From: CAWBJP01 sp044867425
Lineage (GTDB): Bacteria; Actinomycetota; Acidimicrobiia; IMCC26256; BP-133
Length of the DNA: 64,000 bases
NCBI GenBank assembly: GCA_044867425.1
Contig: JBIOUX010000035.1
Coordinates: 18,475 to 82,474 of the forward strand
Direction: 5' to 3'
A program made the translations under genes and the position numbers. The notes under the pieces are model-generated. The model saw only the letters and a program-made list of their open reading frames with translations. It did not search any database and was not told where the DNA came from. Positions 25,229 through 33,873 of this stretch are shown one piece after another (position 1 is the first letter of the stretch; every line of letters starts with the position of its first letter).

Positions 25229-26659
25229 ATGCACCCCAACTCTTTCCTCGCATTCACGATTCTCGCCGCCCCCGGCGGGGGCACCGGCGGCTTCGGCGGC
25301 GGCGGTGGAGGAGGCGGCGGCTTCGGGGGTGGCGGCGGCGGCGGATACGGCGGGGGCGGCGGCGGCTACGGCGGGGGCGGCTACGGGGGTGGCGGCTACG
25401 TCGGCGGCGTCGAGGTGTGGCTGCTCCTGGTGGCCATCGTGGCCTTCATCCTGATCTCGATGGTGGCCAGCTACATCCGCAACAGCCGGCTCTTCGCCAG
25501 CGAAGGGGTGGCGGCGCCCACCGGTTGGGGGCGCGTCCGCCCCATCTCCCGGCAGCGCCTGCGGGAGCGGGCCCGGGAGGTGGAACTGGCGGCCGAGGAA
25601 GCCCTCACCGACGACCCCGCCTTCGCTCCCGAAGCGGTCAAGGCGGGAGCCGCCCAGCTCCACCACGACATCGTGACCGCTTGGAACGCCGGCGACCGGG
25701 ACGCCCTCGGCCGGCTCATCGGCCCCGACCTGCTGGTGGAGTGGTCCCGCCGGCTGGACGACTTCGACCGCATGGGCTGGCACAACACCACCGAGGCCCT
25801 GGGCGAGCCCCACATCGACTACGTGGGCCTGGTGAACCGGACCGAGGACGTCGAGGACCGCGTCACCGTCCGCATCGAGGTGCCGCTGCGGGACATCGTG
25901 CTCGACCGCCAGGGCCAGATGGTGACCCGCAACGACGACGCCAACGCCGACGGGCGGGTCACGCTGGCGGAGTTCTGGACGCTGGGCAAGCGCGACGGGC
26001 GCTGGACCCTGGTGTCGATCGAGCAGGACGCCGAGGGCGCCTACCACCTCGACGACACCATCGTCGCCTCTCCCTGGGGTGACGACCGGCTCCGGGACGA
26101 GGCGGTGACCGAGCAGGCGGTGGCGTCGGCGGTGGCGGACGTCCAGATCCGCGAGATCGCCGATGTCGACTTCGAGGGCAGCGCCCGCACCGCCGCCCTG
26201 GACATGGCCAACATCGACGGCCGCTTCGCCCCCGACGTCCTGGAGGCGGCCGCCCGCCGAGCGCTGGCCTCATGGGCCGAGGCCGTCGACGGCGACGACA
26301 CCGCCCTCGACACCATCGCCACCCCGGAGGCCGTGCAGGCCATGCTCTATCCCAACGATCCCTCGCGCCGGAACCGCCTCGTGGTGCGGGGCCCCAAGCT
26401 GCGCCGCCTGCGCATCGTCGAGGTCGACGCCGGCGCCGACCCGCCGGCCATGGTCGTGGAAGCCGAGGTGGCCGGCCGCCGCTACATCGAGGACCGGAAC
26501 ACCGCCACGGTGGTGTGGGGACGCAACGACACCGAAGCGGTCTTCTTCGAGAGCTGGCGGATGGTGCTCTCGGGACACGACGACACGCCCTGGCGCATCG
26601 CCGACCCCGACGCCCGGATCACGGCACGGGAGCGCCCCAGATCGGGAACCAGCGGCTGA
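25229..26659 (+). CDS. membrane protein with glycine-rich N-terminus and Tim44-like domain
   Basis: A 476-residue protein with GGAGGAGG just upstream of the ATG. Residues about 13-60 are nearly all Gly with Phe/Tyr. A transmembrane helix follows (about 63-85, VWLLLVAIVAFILISMVASYI). The C-terminal part contains two related alpha/beta modules (about 120-270 and 330-470) of the Tim44/NTF2-like kind, with AAQLHHDIVTAWNAGDRDAL and WTLGKRDGRWTLVSIEQD. Bacterial Tim44-like proteins are often found with membrane stress or transport genes, but the role here is not known. The 3' end overlaps the convergent pspAB gene by 41 bases. Confidence 0.75.
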   Translation: MHPNSFLAFTILAAPGGGTGGFGGGGGGGGGFGGGGGGGYGGGGGGYGGGGYGGGGYVGGVEVWLLLVAIVAFILISMVASYIRNSRLFASEGVAAPTGWGRVRPISRQRLRERAREVELAAEEALTDDPAFAPEAVKAGAAQLHHDIVTAWNAGDRDALGRLIGPDLLVEWSRRLDDFDRMGWHNTTEALGEPHIDYVGLVNRTEDVEDRVTVRIEVPLRDIVLDRQGQMVTRNDDANADGRVTLAEFWTLGKRDGRWTLVSIEQDAEGAYHLDDTIVASPWGDDRLRDEAVTEQAVASAVADVQIREIADVDFEGSARTAALDMANIDGRFAPDVLEAAARRALASWAEAVDGDDTALDTIATPEAVQAMLYPNDPSRRNRLVVRGPKLRRLRIVEVDAGADPPAMVVEAEVAGRRYIEDRNTATVVWGRNDTEAVFFESWRMVLSGHDDTPWRIADPDARITARERPRSGTSG

Positions 26660-27191
26660 GCTCGGGCTCCACCGCCAGCTCCCCTTCCAGGACGGCGCGC
26701 ATCTGCAGCTCGAGCTGGTTGTCGCGCTTCTCGGCGCCGGCGGGAGCGAAGGGGTAGAAGGTTCCCCGCTTGTAGAGGTAGACGAGGTGGGCGAGCTTGC
26801 CGCCCTCGTCGCGGAACGGGAACACACTGGCCAGGAGCTGCGGGCCGAAGCCACGGTCGGTCAAGGTGGCGTTCACCATGTGGACGGCGGTGACCAGGTC
26901 CTCGACCTCGGCGTCGTGCAGCACCACCCAGTGGTAGCCGTAGCTGTCGCCCGTCTGGGTGATCTCGGCGCCGGAGTCCCGGGCCGACAAGGCCAGCAGA
27001 TCGGCGATCTCCGCCCGGGCGGATTCGAAGTCGCCGCCGGTGGCGGGCCGGAAGCAGACCGCCGCCGCCCCCGCCGGCCGCAGGTTGAGCGACGCCTCCA
27101 GGGCGATGGCCGCCCCGGGCACGGCGAAGAGGGCGTCGAGGTTGGCCGCCTTGGGCTTGGACCGGCCGAGCAGGGAATCGAGGAACTTCAC
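26619..27191 (-). CDS. pspAB: PspA-associated protein PspAB
   Basis: A 190-residue soluble protein, last gene of the envelope-stress operon. It begins MKFLDSLLGRSKP and contains LDALFAVPGAAIALEA, GYHWVVLHDAEVEDLVTAVH and YLYKRGTFYPFAP, the pattern of the small protein that follows htpX in actinobacterial and archaeal pspA operons. The GTG start overlaps the htpX stop (GTGA). The biochemical role is not established; context ties it to PspA and HtpX at the membrane. Confidence 0.85.
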   Translation of the reverse strand: MKFLDSLLGRSKPKAANLDALFAVPGAAIALEASLNLRPAGAAAVCFRPATGGDFESARAEIADLLALSARDSGAEITQTGDSYGYHWVVLHDAEVEDLVTAVHMVNATLTDRGFGPQLLASVFPFRDEGGKLAHLVYLYKRGTFYPFAPAGAEKRDNQLELQMRAVLEGELAVEPELSRWFPIWGAPVP

Positions 27192-28102
27192 GCCGGGCGG
27201 CCCATGGCCCGTTCCAGCTCGGAGAGCTGGGCCAGGCGGCGTTCCAGGGATGGGTGGGTGGCGAACAAGGACGACAGCGAGAACCCCGGGGCCAGGGCGG
27301 GAGCGAAGAAGAAGGCGTTCAAGGGTTCGGCCGCCCGCAGGTCCCGGGTCGGGATCGACCCCATCTCGCCTGTCACCTTGACCAGGGCCGAGGCCAGGGT
27401 GGCGGGCGCACCCGTGACCACCGCCGCCCCCCGGTCGGCGGACAGCTCCCGGTAGCGGGACAGCATCCGGGTGAGGAAGAAGGCCACCACGTAGGTGCAG
27501 GCCGACACCAGGAGGACGAGGACGAACGACAGGCCGCCGCGGCTGTCGTCGTCATCGTCCCCCGAGTTCAGGATGCCCAGCTCGAGGGCGAAGCGGGACA
27601 TCAGCCCGGCGAGCATCCCCGCCGCCGAGGCGATGGTCATGACGGCGACGTCCCGGTGGGCGACATGGGACAGCTCATGGGCCAGGACGGCCTCCAGCTC
27701 GGGCGGGTCCAGGCGCCGCATCAGCCCGGTGGTGGCGCAGATCACGGCCGCCTTCGGGCTGCGGCCGGTGGCGAAGGCGTTGGGCAGGTCCGACTCGGCG
27801 ATGGCCACCTTCGGTTTGGGCAGGTCGGCCAGGGCGCACAGCCGGTCCACGATGCCGTGGAGCTCGGAAGCCTCGTCGGGTTCCACGACCCGCGCCCCCA
27901 TGGAGAACAGGGCCAGGCGGTCGGAGCACCAGTACTGGAAGAACAACATCCCGGCGGCCACGAGGACCACGAGGATGGCCGGAGCGCCGGTCGAGATCAG
28001 AAAGGCGACCAGGGCGACGTAGATGACGCCCAGGAGGAACATGACCGTCACCATGCGGACGCCCAGACCGGTGTCCCGGGGATACCTCCGGGACACCGTC
28101 AC
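27188..28102 (-). CDS. htpX: membrane zinc protease HtpX
   Basis: A 304-residue integral membrane protease of the M48 family that removes damaged membrane proteins. The zinc motif is AHELSHVAHRD (His142, Glu143, His146), and the third ligand is probably the Glu in the SRYRELSADRGAA segment. Two N-terminal helices (about 17-57) and a further hydrophobic pair (about 155-180 and 205-230) place the active site on the cytosolic side. I choose the GTG at 28102, four bases after the pspAA stop; a GTG at 28096 is equally possible. The longer frame from 28258 overlaps pspAA and is not credible. Confidence 0.92.
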   Translation of the reverse strand: MTVSRRYPRDTGLGVRMVTVMFLLGVIYVALVAFLISTGAPAILVVLVAAGMLFFQYWCSDRLALFSMGARVVEPDEASELHGIVDRLCALADLPKPKVAIAESDLPNAFATGRSPKAAVICATTGLMRRLDPPELEAVLAHELSHVAHRDVAVMTIASAAGMLAGLMSRFALELGILNSGDDDDDSRGGLSFVLVLLVSACTYVVAFFLTRMLSRYRELSADRGAAVVTGAPATLASALVKVTGEMGSIPTRDLRAAEPLNAFFFAPALAPGFSLSSLFATHPSLERRLAQLSELERAMGRPA

Positions 28103-28106
28103 CGGA

Positions 28107-28391
28107 TCACCCGGGGAGGAACCCCTCGTCGTCTCCCTCGAGGAGCTGGCGCACCTCCCCGAGGGTCGAGTCAGGGCCGGGGAGGAACAGCTCGGAGGGC
28201 CCGAGGTGGTCGTCGGCGACGGGGGTTCCCAGCTCCCGCACCCGGGCCAGCAGGGCATCCAGGGAGGCCCGGAAGCTGGCCTCGTCGCCCGAGTCGACCG
28301 CCACCACCAGCTTCTCGTCGAGCTCGTTCAGCTCGTCGAGGGCGCCGTCGGGCACCTCCAGCTGGCCCTCCTCCAGGATGCGCAGGATCAC
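28107..28391 (-). CDS. pspAA: PspA-associated protein PspAA
   Basis: A 94-residue acidic protein with MILRILEEGQLEVPDGALDE at the N-terminus and a helix LRASLDALLARVRELG-like further on (FRASLDALLARVREL). This is the standard small partner between pspA and htpX in actinobacteria. The GTG start overlaps the pspA stop (GTGA). It is thought to modulate PspA or connect it to the membrane, but no catalytic site is visible. Confidence 0.85.
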   Translation of the reverse strand: MILRILEEGQLEVPDGALDELNELDEKLVVAVDSGDEASFRASLDALLARVRELGTPVADDHLGPSELFLPGPDSTLGEVRQLLEGDDEGFLPG

Positions 28392-29131
28392 CGCTCCTCC
28401 TTCCCGCCTTCGATGGCCTTGGGCGGGGCACCCTGCCCCAGCTCCGCCTTCAAACGTGCCAGGTCGGAGTCAACCGCCGCTCCCGCCGACAGCTTGGTCA
28501 GCTCGGCTTGGATATCTCCGCCCGGTTCGGCGGTCACGTCCTCGAGGGCGCCGGAGGCGATGAGCTCGTCGACGGCACCGGCCCGGGCCTGGAGCTGAGC
28601 CGTCTTGTCCTCGGCCCGCTGGATGGCCAGCCCCACGTCGCCCATCTCCTCGGAGATGCCCGAGACCGCCTCGCCGATCTTGGAGGTGGCCTCGGCGGCC
28701 GTGTAGGTCGCCTTGATGGTCTCCTTCTTGGTGCGGAACGCCTCCACCTTGCCCTGGAGCCGCTGGAGGGCGGTGGTGAGCTTGGCCTCCTCGGCGGCCA
28801 GCTGGTCATGCTGGACCTTGAGCCCCTCGATCTGGGTGCCGATCCCCGCCTTGCGGGACAGGGCCTCCGTGGCCAGGTCCTCCTTGCCGGCGGCGAGCGC
28901 CTGTCTGGCCTGGCCCTCGAGCTTGGCCGCCGCGCTCTGCAGCTGGGTGGCCTGCAGCTCGATGCGCTTGCGGGAGGTGGCCACGTCGGCCAGGCCCCGG
29001 CGCACCTGCTGGACCATCTCCAGCTGGCGCTCGTAGCTGTAGTCCAGCGTCTCTCTCGGGTCCTCGGCCTTGTCGAGGATCTTGGACGTCTTGGCTTTCA
29101 TGATGTCGGAGAACCGCTTCATCAGTCCCAT
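28388..29131 (-). CDS. pspA: phage shock protein A (PspA/IM30)
   Basis: A 247-residue coiled-coil protein of the PspA/IM30/Vipp1 (ESCRT-III-like) family, which coats and stabilises the cytoplasmic membrane when its integrity is threatened. It opens with MGLMKRFSDIMKAK, an amphipathic membrane-binding helix. Long heptad-rich helices follow (LDYSYERQLEMVQQVRRGLA, IGTQIEGLKVQHDQLAAEEA) to about residue 190, then a short acidic tail. It is the first gene of pspA-pspAA-htpX-pspAB. The upstream regulator (a PspC/ClgR type) is not visible. The 53-base gap to the TPM gene upstream could mean a larger unit. Confidence 0.93.
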   Translation of the reverse strand: MGLMKRFSDIMKAKTSKILDKAEDPRETLDYSYERQLEMVQQVRRGLADVATSRKRIELQATQLQSAAAKLEGQARQALAAGKEDLATEALSRKAGIGTQIEGLKVQHDQLAAEEAKLTTALQRLQGKVEAFRTKKETIKATYTAAEATSKIGEAVSGISEEMGDVGLAIQRAEDKTAQLQARAGAVDELIASGALEDVTAEPGGDIQAELTKLSAGAAVDSDLARLKAELGQGAPPKAIEGGKEER

Positions 29132-29184
29132 GGTCCCTGACCTTAGATCGCTCGGGGGCGTGGTGGTGCCCGGGGTGGTTCCGC

Positions 29185-30336
29185 CTACCAGCTGCCGCTC
29201 GCTCCCCGACCCGAGGAGCGTCCGCCTCCCGACGGCCCGGACCGGTCCCGGCCGGAGCGGGAGGAGGAGCGGGAGCCTGAGGACGGGCGTCGCTTCTTCG
29301 GGGTCGACACCTCGCGTTCGTCGTGGTACTCGCAGTGCTCGCAGTCCTCGATGACCCGGTCGACGCCGCCGTGGTCATAGGTGGCGGCGGTGACCGTCTG
29401 TCGCGAAGTCCGCATCGTCTTGAAACTGCACTTCGGGCAGGCCTTGTAGCTGGAGAAGAGCTTGCCGTGACGCTCGATCCGGTGGGCCCCGCACGAGGTG
29501 CACTCGTAGACGTCGTACTCCACCGAGTCCAGCTCCTCTTCGAGGTTCTGCCCTTCGCCGAGGAGCGGCCGCTCCGCCTCCCGGCCCTTGATGCGCTTCA
29601 TCTCCCGGTTGCACTCGGCGCACCGGCGGGGCTTGATCCGCTGCCAGGTCACGAACCCACCGGCGCCGAAGAGGGCGGCCCCGCCCCCGCCGAGGGCGTA
29701 CCAGACGGCGCTGGGGATCCCCCCGCCGGTCTCCTCGCCGGCAGGCCCGTCTGCGCCCCCCAGGACGCCTACGAGCCGCTCGGCGAGGCCACCGCCGGAG
29801 GGACTGAGGGCGGCGTCTCCGCCGCCGGCCGAGCCATCTCCCAGCGCCCGGAAGCGGGCGGTGATCTCGCGTGCGCCGGTCAGGATGCCGTCGCCGTAAC
29901 GGCTCTCCCGGAAGGAGGACAGCATGGCGTCGATGACCTGCTGGGCTTCGTCGACGTAGCTGTCGGCGAACCCGTCGCCGATGACCACCCGGGCTTGGCG
30001 GTCGTCCACGGCCACCAGGAGGAGCACCCCGTCGTCGATGCCGGCGTCACCGATGCCGAAGTGGTTGAACAGGTCGGTGGCGAAGTCCTCGATCGTCGCT
30101 CCGGGGTCGTAGTCGTCCACCGAGGAGATGGCCACGGCCACCGCGTCGACGGCCGTCTCGGCCTCCAGGGCCTGGAACAGGCGGACGATCTCGGCCTCGG
30201 TCGGGTCGTCGATGACCCCGGCGATGTCGTAGACCCAGCTGTTGGTGTTCTCGGGGTACTCGGCGGCGCCGGCGGCGGGGGCGAGGACGAGGGTGAGGCC
30301 GGCGGCCACGAGCAGCGCTCGGACGGCGGACATCAT
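29185..30336 (-). CDS. TPM-domain (YgcG-like) membrane protein with zinc ribbons
   Basis: A 383-residue exported protein from the ATG at 30336, which has GGAGGTGA upstream. A signal peptide (to about 25) is followed by a TPM domain (about 30-165; VYDIAGVIDDPTEAEIVRLF, GVLLLVAVDDRQARVVIGDG). A transmembrane helix (about 215-240) leads to a cytosolic part with paired Cys motifs (CAEC, CTSC, CPKC, CEHC), which should form zinc ribbons. The tail is Ser/Arg/Gly-rich. TPM proteins have been linked to photosystem repair and to phosphatase-like activity, but their role in non-photosynthetic bacteria is unclear. Position upstream of pspA suggests a membrane-maintenance job. Confidence 0.85.
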   Translation of the reverse strand: MMSAVRALLVAAGLTLVLAPAAGAAEYPENTNSWVYDIAGVIDDPTEAEIVRLFQALEAETAVDAVAVAISSVDDYDPGATIEDFATDLFNHFGIGDAGIDDGVLLLVAVDDRQARVVIGDGFADSYVDEAQQVIDAMLSSFRESRYGDGILTGAREITARFRALGDGSAGGGDAALSPSGGGLAERLVGVLGGADGPAGEETGGGIPSAVWYALGGGGAALFGAGGFVTWQRIKPRRCAECNREMKRIKGREAERPLLGEGQNLEEELDSVEYDVYECTSCGAHRIERHGKLFSSYKACPKCSFKTMRTSRQTVTAATYDHGGVDRVIEDCEHCEYHDEREVSTPKKRRPSSGSRSSSRSGRDRSGPSGGGRSSGRGASGSW

Positions 30337-30437
30337 GGGCTCACCTCCGGCACGAAGGACCACAAGCTAGCGGCCGGGCGGCTGAATTTCCGGTGAAATT
30401 CCTTCGTTCCGTTCCCGGCAGAAAAACCCCGCGCCCG

Positions 30438-32183
30438 TCACAACGCCGCCGCCACCACCTCCCACGCCCGGCGGTGGCGCTCCACGTTGACGCTCCGGTC
30501 ACCGGTGGCCACCACGATCACGTGCACGCCGCCGGCCACCAGAGCCTTCTCCAGGGCGGGGATGACGTCGCCGGCGCGGTCCACGCGCTCGGCCGGAAGG
30601 CCATAGGAACGGGCCACGCTCACCAGGTCGAGGCCGTGAGGGGTTCCGAAGAGGGCCTCGAAGTCGTCCGGGCCAACCGCCGGCGCCGACGCCTGGGGCA
30701 GGAAGGAGAAGATCCCGCCGCCGTCGTTGTCCACCACCACGAGGACGGCGTCGAGCCCGGCGCGGGCGGCGAAGGTGAGACCGGCGGCGTCATGGAGGAA
30801 GGCCAGGTCGCCCAGGAGCCCGACCACCGGGGCTCCGGCCCCGCGGGCGCCGGCGGCCACCCCCAGGACGGTGGAGGTGAACCCGTCGATGCCGTTGACG
30901 CCCCGATTGGCCAGCACCCGCAGGCCGGGCCGGGGCCGGGCAAAGGCCTCCAGGTCGCGGACGGGCATGCTGGAGGCCACCACCAGGGTGGCACCGGCGG
31001 GGAGGCCGTCACAGACGTCACGGGCCACGCGACCCTCGAAGGGTTCGCCGGAGGCGTCGAGAAAGGCGTCGAGCGCGCCGCGGGCGGCGGACTCGGCCTC
31101 CCGCCAACCGGCGAGCCAGGCCTGTGACCGCGGCGCCGGCGAGGACGTTTCGCCCAGTCGCTCGATCAGGCCGTCGAGCACCCGCGCCGGATCGGCGGCC
31201 AGGCGCCACGCCGCCGAACGGCCGGGGTCGAGCCAGGCGGCGTCGGGATCGACCAGGACCTGGGGGACGGCGGAGTCGAGCCAGGCGCCGGCGGCCTTGG
31301 ACGTCAGAGCGGCCCCGAGGCGCAGCACCAGGTCGGGCCGGTGGGTGCCGGCGAAGCCGGGGACCCGCAGCAACGCCTCGTAGGTCGAGATGGTGGTCGC
31401 ACCCGGCTGGCGCAGGCCGGACAGCGGGTCGGCCAGGACGGGCCAGCCGGCGGCGCCGGCAAAGCGATCGACCACGTCGAAGGCACAGCCCGCCCCCCAT
31501 CCGGCCACCACCACGCCCCGCTCGGCCGCCTCGACGGCGCCCGCCAGCCGGTTCAGCTCGTCCTCTGCCAGCGTCAAGACGCCGGGGATGCTGGCCGTCC
31601 ACGGCCGGTCCCCGGTCCGGCCGGGAACCTCGGGGATCTCGTCCCCGCTCGGCACCAGCGGCTCCCGGAAGGCGAGGTTCAGGTGCACGGGGCCGGCCGG
31701 TGGGCCCGCCGCCTCGGAGAAGGCCCGGGCGGCCAGGGGCCGCCAGGCGCCAATGGCCGCCGGGTGATCCTCGGGGCAGAGATCTCCGAAGTAGCGGACA
31801 GCCGGGCCGTAGAGGTTGACCTGGTCGGTGGTCTGGGGGGCGCCGGTGTGGCGCAGCTCCGGCGGCCGGTCGGCCGTGCACACCAGGAGGGGCACCCGGG
31901 CGTGGTGGGCTTCCAGGACGGCGCCGTGAAGGTGGGCGGCGGCCGTCCCCGAGGTGCACAGCACCGCCGCCGGGCGGCCCGAGGCCTTGCCCACCCCGAG
32001 GGCGAAGAAGGCCGCCGAGCGCTCGTCGAGGAACACGTGGACCCGCACCCGCGGGTCGGCGGCCAGGGCCAGGGCCATGGGCGTGGACCGGGACCCGGGC
32101 GCCACCGCCGCCTCGGTCAGCCCGGCCCGGGCCCACTCGTCGACCAAGGCCCGGGCGAAGGCGGTGTTCACGTCGCGGCTCAT
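30438..32183 (-). CDS. menD: 2-succinyl-5-enolpyruvyl-6-hydroxy-3-cyclohexene-1-carboxylate synthase
   Basis: A 581-residue thiamine-diphosphate enzyme that joins isochorismate and 2-oxoglutarate, the first committed step of classical menaquinone synthesis. Family marks include VAPGSRSTPMALALA, LDERSAAFFALGVGKASGRP, LCTSGTAAAH, ADRPPELRHTGAPQTTDQVN, and in the cofactor-binding half ANRGVNGIDGF and GDLAFLHDAAGL. Length is normal for MenD. Its ATG lies only 14 bases from the divergent menH start, leaving no room for two promoters between them. It is the only men gene on this strand separated from menBAC. Confidence 0.95.
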   Translation of the reverse strand: MSRDVNTAFARALVDEWARAGLTEAAVAPGSRSTPMALALAADPRVRVHVFLDERSAAFFALGVGKASGRPAAVLCTSGTAAAHLHGAVLEAHHARVPLLVCTADRPPELRHTGAPQTTDQVNLYGPAVRYFGDLCPEDHPAAIGAWRPLAARAFSEAAGPPAGPVHLNLAFREPLVPSGDEIPEVPGRTGDRPWTASIPGVLTLAEDELNRLAGAVEAAERGVVVAGWGAGCAFDVVDRFAGAAGWPVLADPLSGLRQPGATTISTYEALLRVPGFAGTHRPDLVLRLGAALTSKAAGAWLDSAVPQVLVDPDAAWLDPGRSAAWRLAADPARVLDGLIERLGETSSPAPRSQAWLAGWREAESAARGALDAFLDASGEPFEGRVARDVCDGLPAGATLVVASSMPVRDLEAFARPRPGLRVLANRGVNGIDGFTSTVLGVAAGARGAGAPVVGLLGDLAFLHDAAGLTFAARAGLDAVLVVVDNDGGGIFSFLPQASAPAVGPDDFEALFGTPHGLDLVSVARSYGLPAERVDRAGDVIPALEKALVAGGVHVIVVATGDRSVNVERHRRAWEVVAAAL

Positions 32184-32197
32184 GACAGGATCGCCGG

Positions 32198-32923
32198 GTG
32201 CGAGTCGTGCTGCTCCACGGGTTCACGCAGGGTCCCGGGTCCTGGTCTTCGCTCGCCGCCCGGCTCGGCGAGGGCCACGACGTGGTCACCCCCGCCCTGC
32301 CCGGCCACGGGGGCGCCGGCGCCGTCACGGGAAGCTTCGAGGAGGAGGCGGTGGCCCTGGCCCAGTCGGTGGGCCCGCCGCCGGCGGTGTGGGTGGGCTA
32401 TTCCCTGGGCGGCCGGCTGGCCTTGCGGATCGCGCTCGAACGCCCGGACCTGGTGGAGAGGCTCGTGCTGCTCGGCGCCACGGCCGGCCTGGCCGACCCG
32501 GCCGAGCGGGAGGCCCGCCGCCGGCGGGACGAGACCCTGGCCTCGGGCCTGGAGCGCAAGGGCCTGGACCGGTTCCTCGACGGCTGGCTGGCCCAACCCC
32601 TCTTCAAGAGCCTTCCTCCCGAGGCCGCGGGCCTGGAGGAACGCCGGACCAACACCGTGGAGGGCCTGGCCTCGGTGCTGCGCCGGCTGGGGACGGGCGC
32701 CCAGGAGCCGGTGTGGGACCGCCTTCATGAGCTGCGCATGCCGGTGCTGATCATGGCCGGCGAGCACGACAGCACCTTCGTGGCGCTCGCCTTCCACCTG
32801 GCCGCCGCCATCGGCGGGGAGGGCGAGGCGGGGCTGTCCTTCGTCCCCGGCGCCGGCCATGCCGCCCACCTGGAACGTCCCGACGCCTTCGCCCACATCC
32901 TGGAACGGTTCCTCGACCGCTGA
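32198..32923 (+). CDS. menH: alpha/beta hydrolase, MenH-like
   Basis: A 241-residue alpha/beta hydrolase. The nucleophile elbow is VGYSLGG (Ser69). The oxyanion region is LLHGFTQGPGSW, the acid is in MAGEHDS and the His in PGAGHAAHLE. Position between menD and menC supports 2-succinyl-6-hydroxy-2,4-cyclohexadiene-1-carboxylate synthase, which removes pyruvate from the MenD product. It is the only men gene on the plus strand: it starts (GTG) 14 bases from menD and stops five bases before the menC stop. Sequence alone would fit any small hydrolase, so the assignment rests on context. Confidence 0.85.
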   Translation: MRVVLLHGFTQGPGSWSSLAARLGEGHDVVTPALPGHGGAGAVTGSFEEEAVALAQSVGPPPAVWVGYSLGGRLALRIALERPDLVERLVLLGATAGLADPAEREARRRRDETLASGLERKGLDRFLDGWLAQPLFKSLPPEAAGLEERRTNTVEGLASVLRRLGTGAQEPVWDRLHELRMPVLIMAGEHDSTFVALAFHLAAAIGGEGEAGLSFVPGAGHAAHLERPDAFAHILERFLDR

Positions 32924-32928
32924 GCGGA

Positions 32929-33873
32929 TCACGGCCCGTCCTCCCCCGGGACGTCCTCGCCGGCCGGGGTGTCGGGGTCATCCGACAACGGGGCGCCGTA
33001 GCGGGCGAGCAGCTCGGGGTCGGGCACCGGGCGGCGGACGTCGAGCATCCCGTCGACGGGGACGAGGGGGTCCGCCACCACGTCGGCGGCCAGCAGCACG
33101 GCGGTACCCAGCCCGCAGGCGAAGGGCAGTTCGGGAAGGCAGGCGGCCAGCGCCACCCCGGCGGCCAGACCCACCGACGTCTCGTACAGCGAGGACACGA
33201 TGGCGGGCACGCCCGCCGCCTCGGCGAGGGCCAGCGCCGGCCGCACGCCGCCCAGGGGTTGGGTCTTGACCACCAGGGCGTCGGCGGCGGCCAGCCGGCG
33301 CAGCCGGGAGGCGTCCTCGATGGTCCGCACCGCCTCGTCGGCGGCGAGGGGCACGGGCACGAGGCGCCGGAGCCGGGCCAGGTCCTCCAGGGTCTCCACC
33401 GGCTGCTCGGCCAGCTCGATGTCGTACTTGGCGAAGCGGAACAGGGCGACGACGGCCTCGTCCAGTCCCCAGAAGGCGTTGGCGTCGATGCGGATGCGCC
33501 CGGCGGGCCCGAGGGCGTCACGCACGGCCGCCACCCGGTCCAGGTCGGCGCCGGCCGGATCGGCGCCCACCTTGACCTTGACCGTCCCGACCCCCGCCGC
33601 CCGGGCCTCGGCGGCGAGCAGGCCCGCCTTCCGCGCCGGTACCGCCGGCACCAGGGCGTTGACCGGGATCTGTCGCCGCACCGGTGCCGGCCAGGGCTCG
33701 GAGCACGCCTCCTGGCAGGCGGCCCAGCAGTCGACGGGGTCCGACGGATAGCCGGGCAGAGGCGACCACTCCCCCCACCCGGCGGGGCCTTCGACCAGGA
33801 GGGCGTCGCGGCGCGTGCGCCCGGCCAGCGGCGTGCGCAGCGGCAGCCGGACGGCGAAGGCCCGGCGGGTCAT
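32929..33873 (-). CDS. menC: o-succinylbenzoate synthase
   Basis: A 314-residue enolase-superfamily enzyme that dehydrates the MenH product to o-succinylbenzoate. Seen are the second catalytic Lys region (GVGTVKVKVG), metal ligands in RIDANAFWGLDEA, ELAEQPVETLEDLA and LAADEAVRT, and the C-terminal Lys in ALVVKTQPLGGVRPALALAE. The ATG at 33873 overlaps the menA stop (ATGA). The longer open frame to 34626 runs through menA and is a shadow. The tail after about residue 295 is acidic and probably disordered. Confidence 0.93.
   Translation of the reverse strand: MTRRAFAVRLPLRTPLAGRTRRDALLVEGPAGWGEWSPLPGYPSDPVDCWAACQEACSEPWPAPVRRQIPVNALVPAVPARKAGLLAAEARAAGVGTVKVKVGADPAGADLDRVAAVRDALGPAGRIRIDANAFWGLDEAVVALFRFAKYDIELAEQPVETLEDLARLRRLVPVPLAADEAVRTIEDASRLRRLAAADALVVKTQPLGGVRPALALAEAAGVPAIVSSLYETSVGLAAGVALAACLPELPFACGLGTAVLLAADVVADPLVPVDGMLDVRRPVPDPELLARYGAPLSDDPDTPAGEDVPGEDGP

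Noticed and set aside
25270..25410. Short repeats that could suggest a CRISPR or satellite
   Set aside because: They are Gly codons (GGC/GGT) in the glycine-rich start of the Tim44-like protein.
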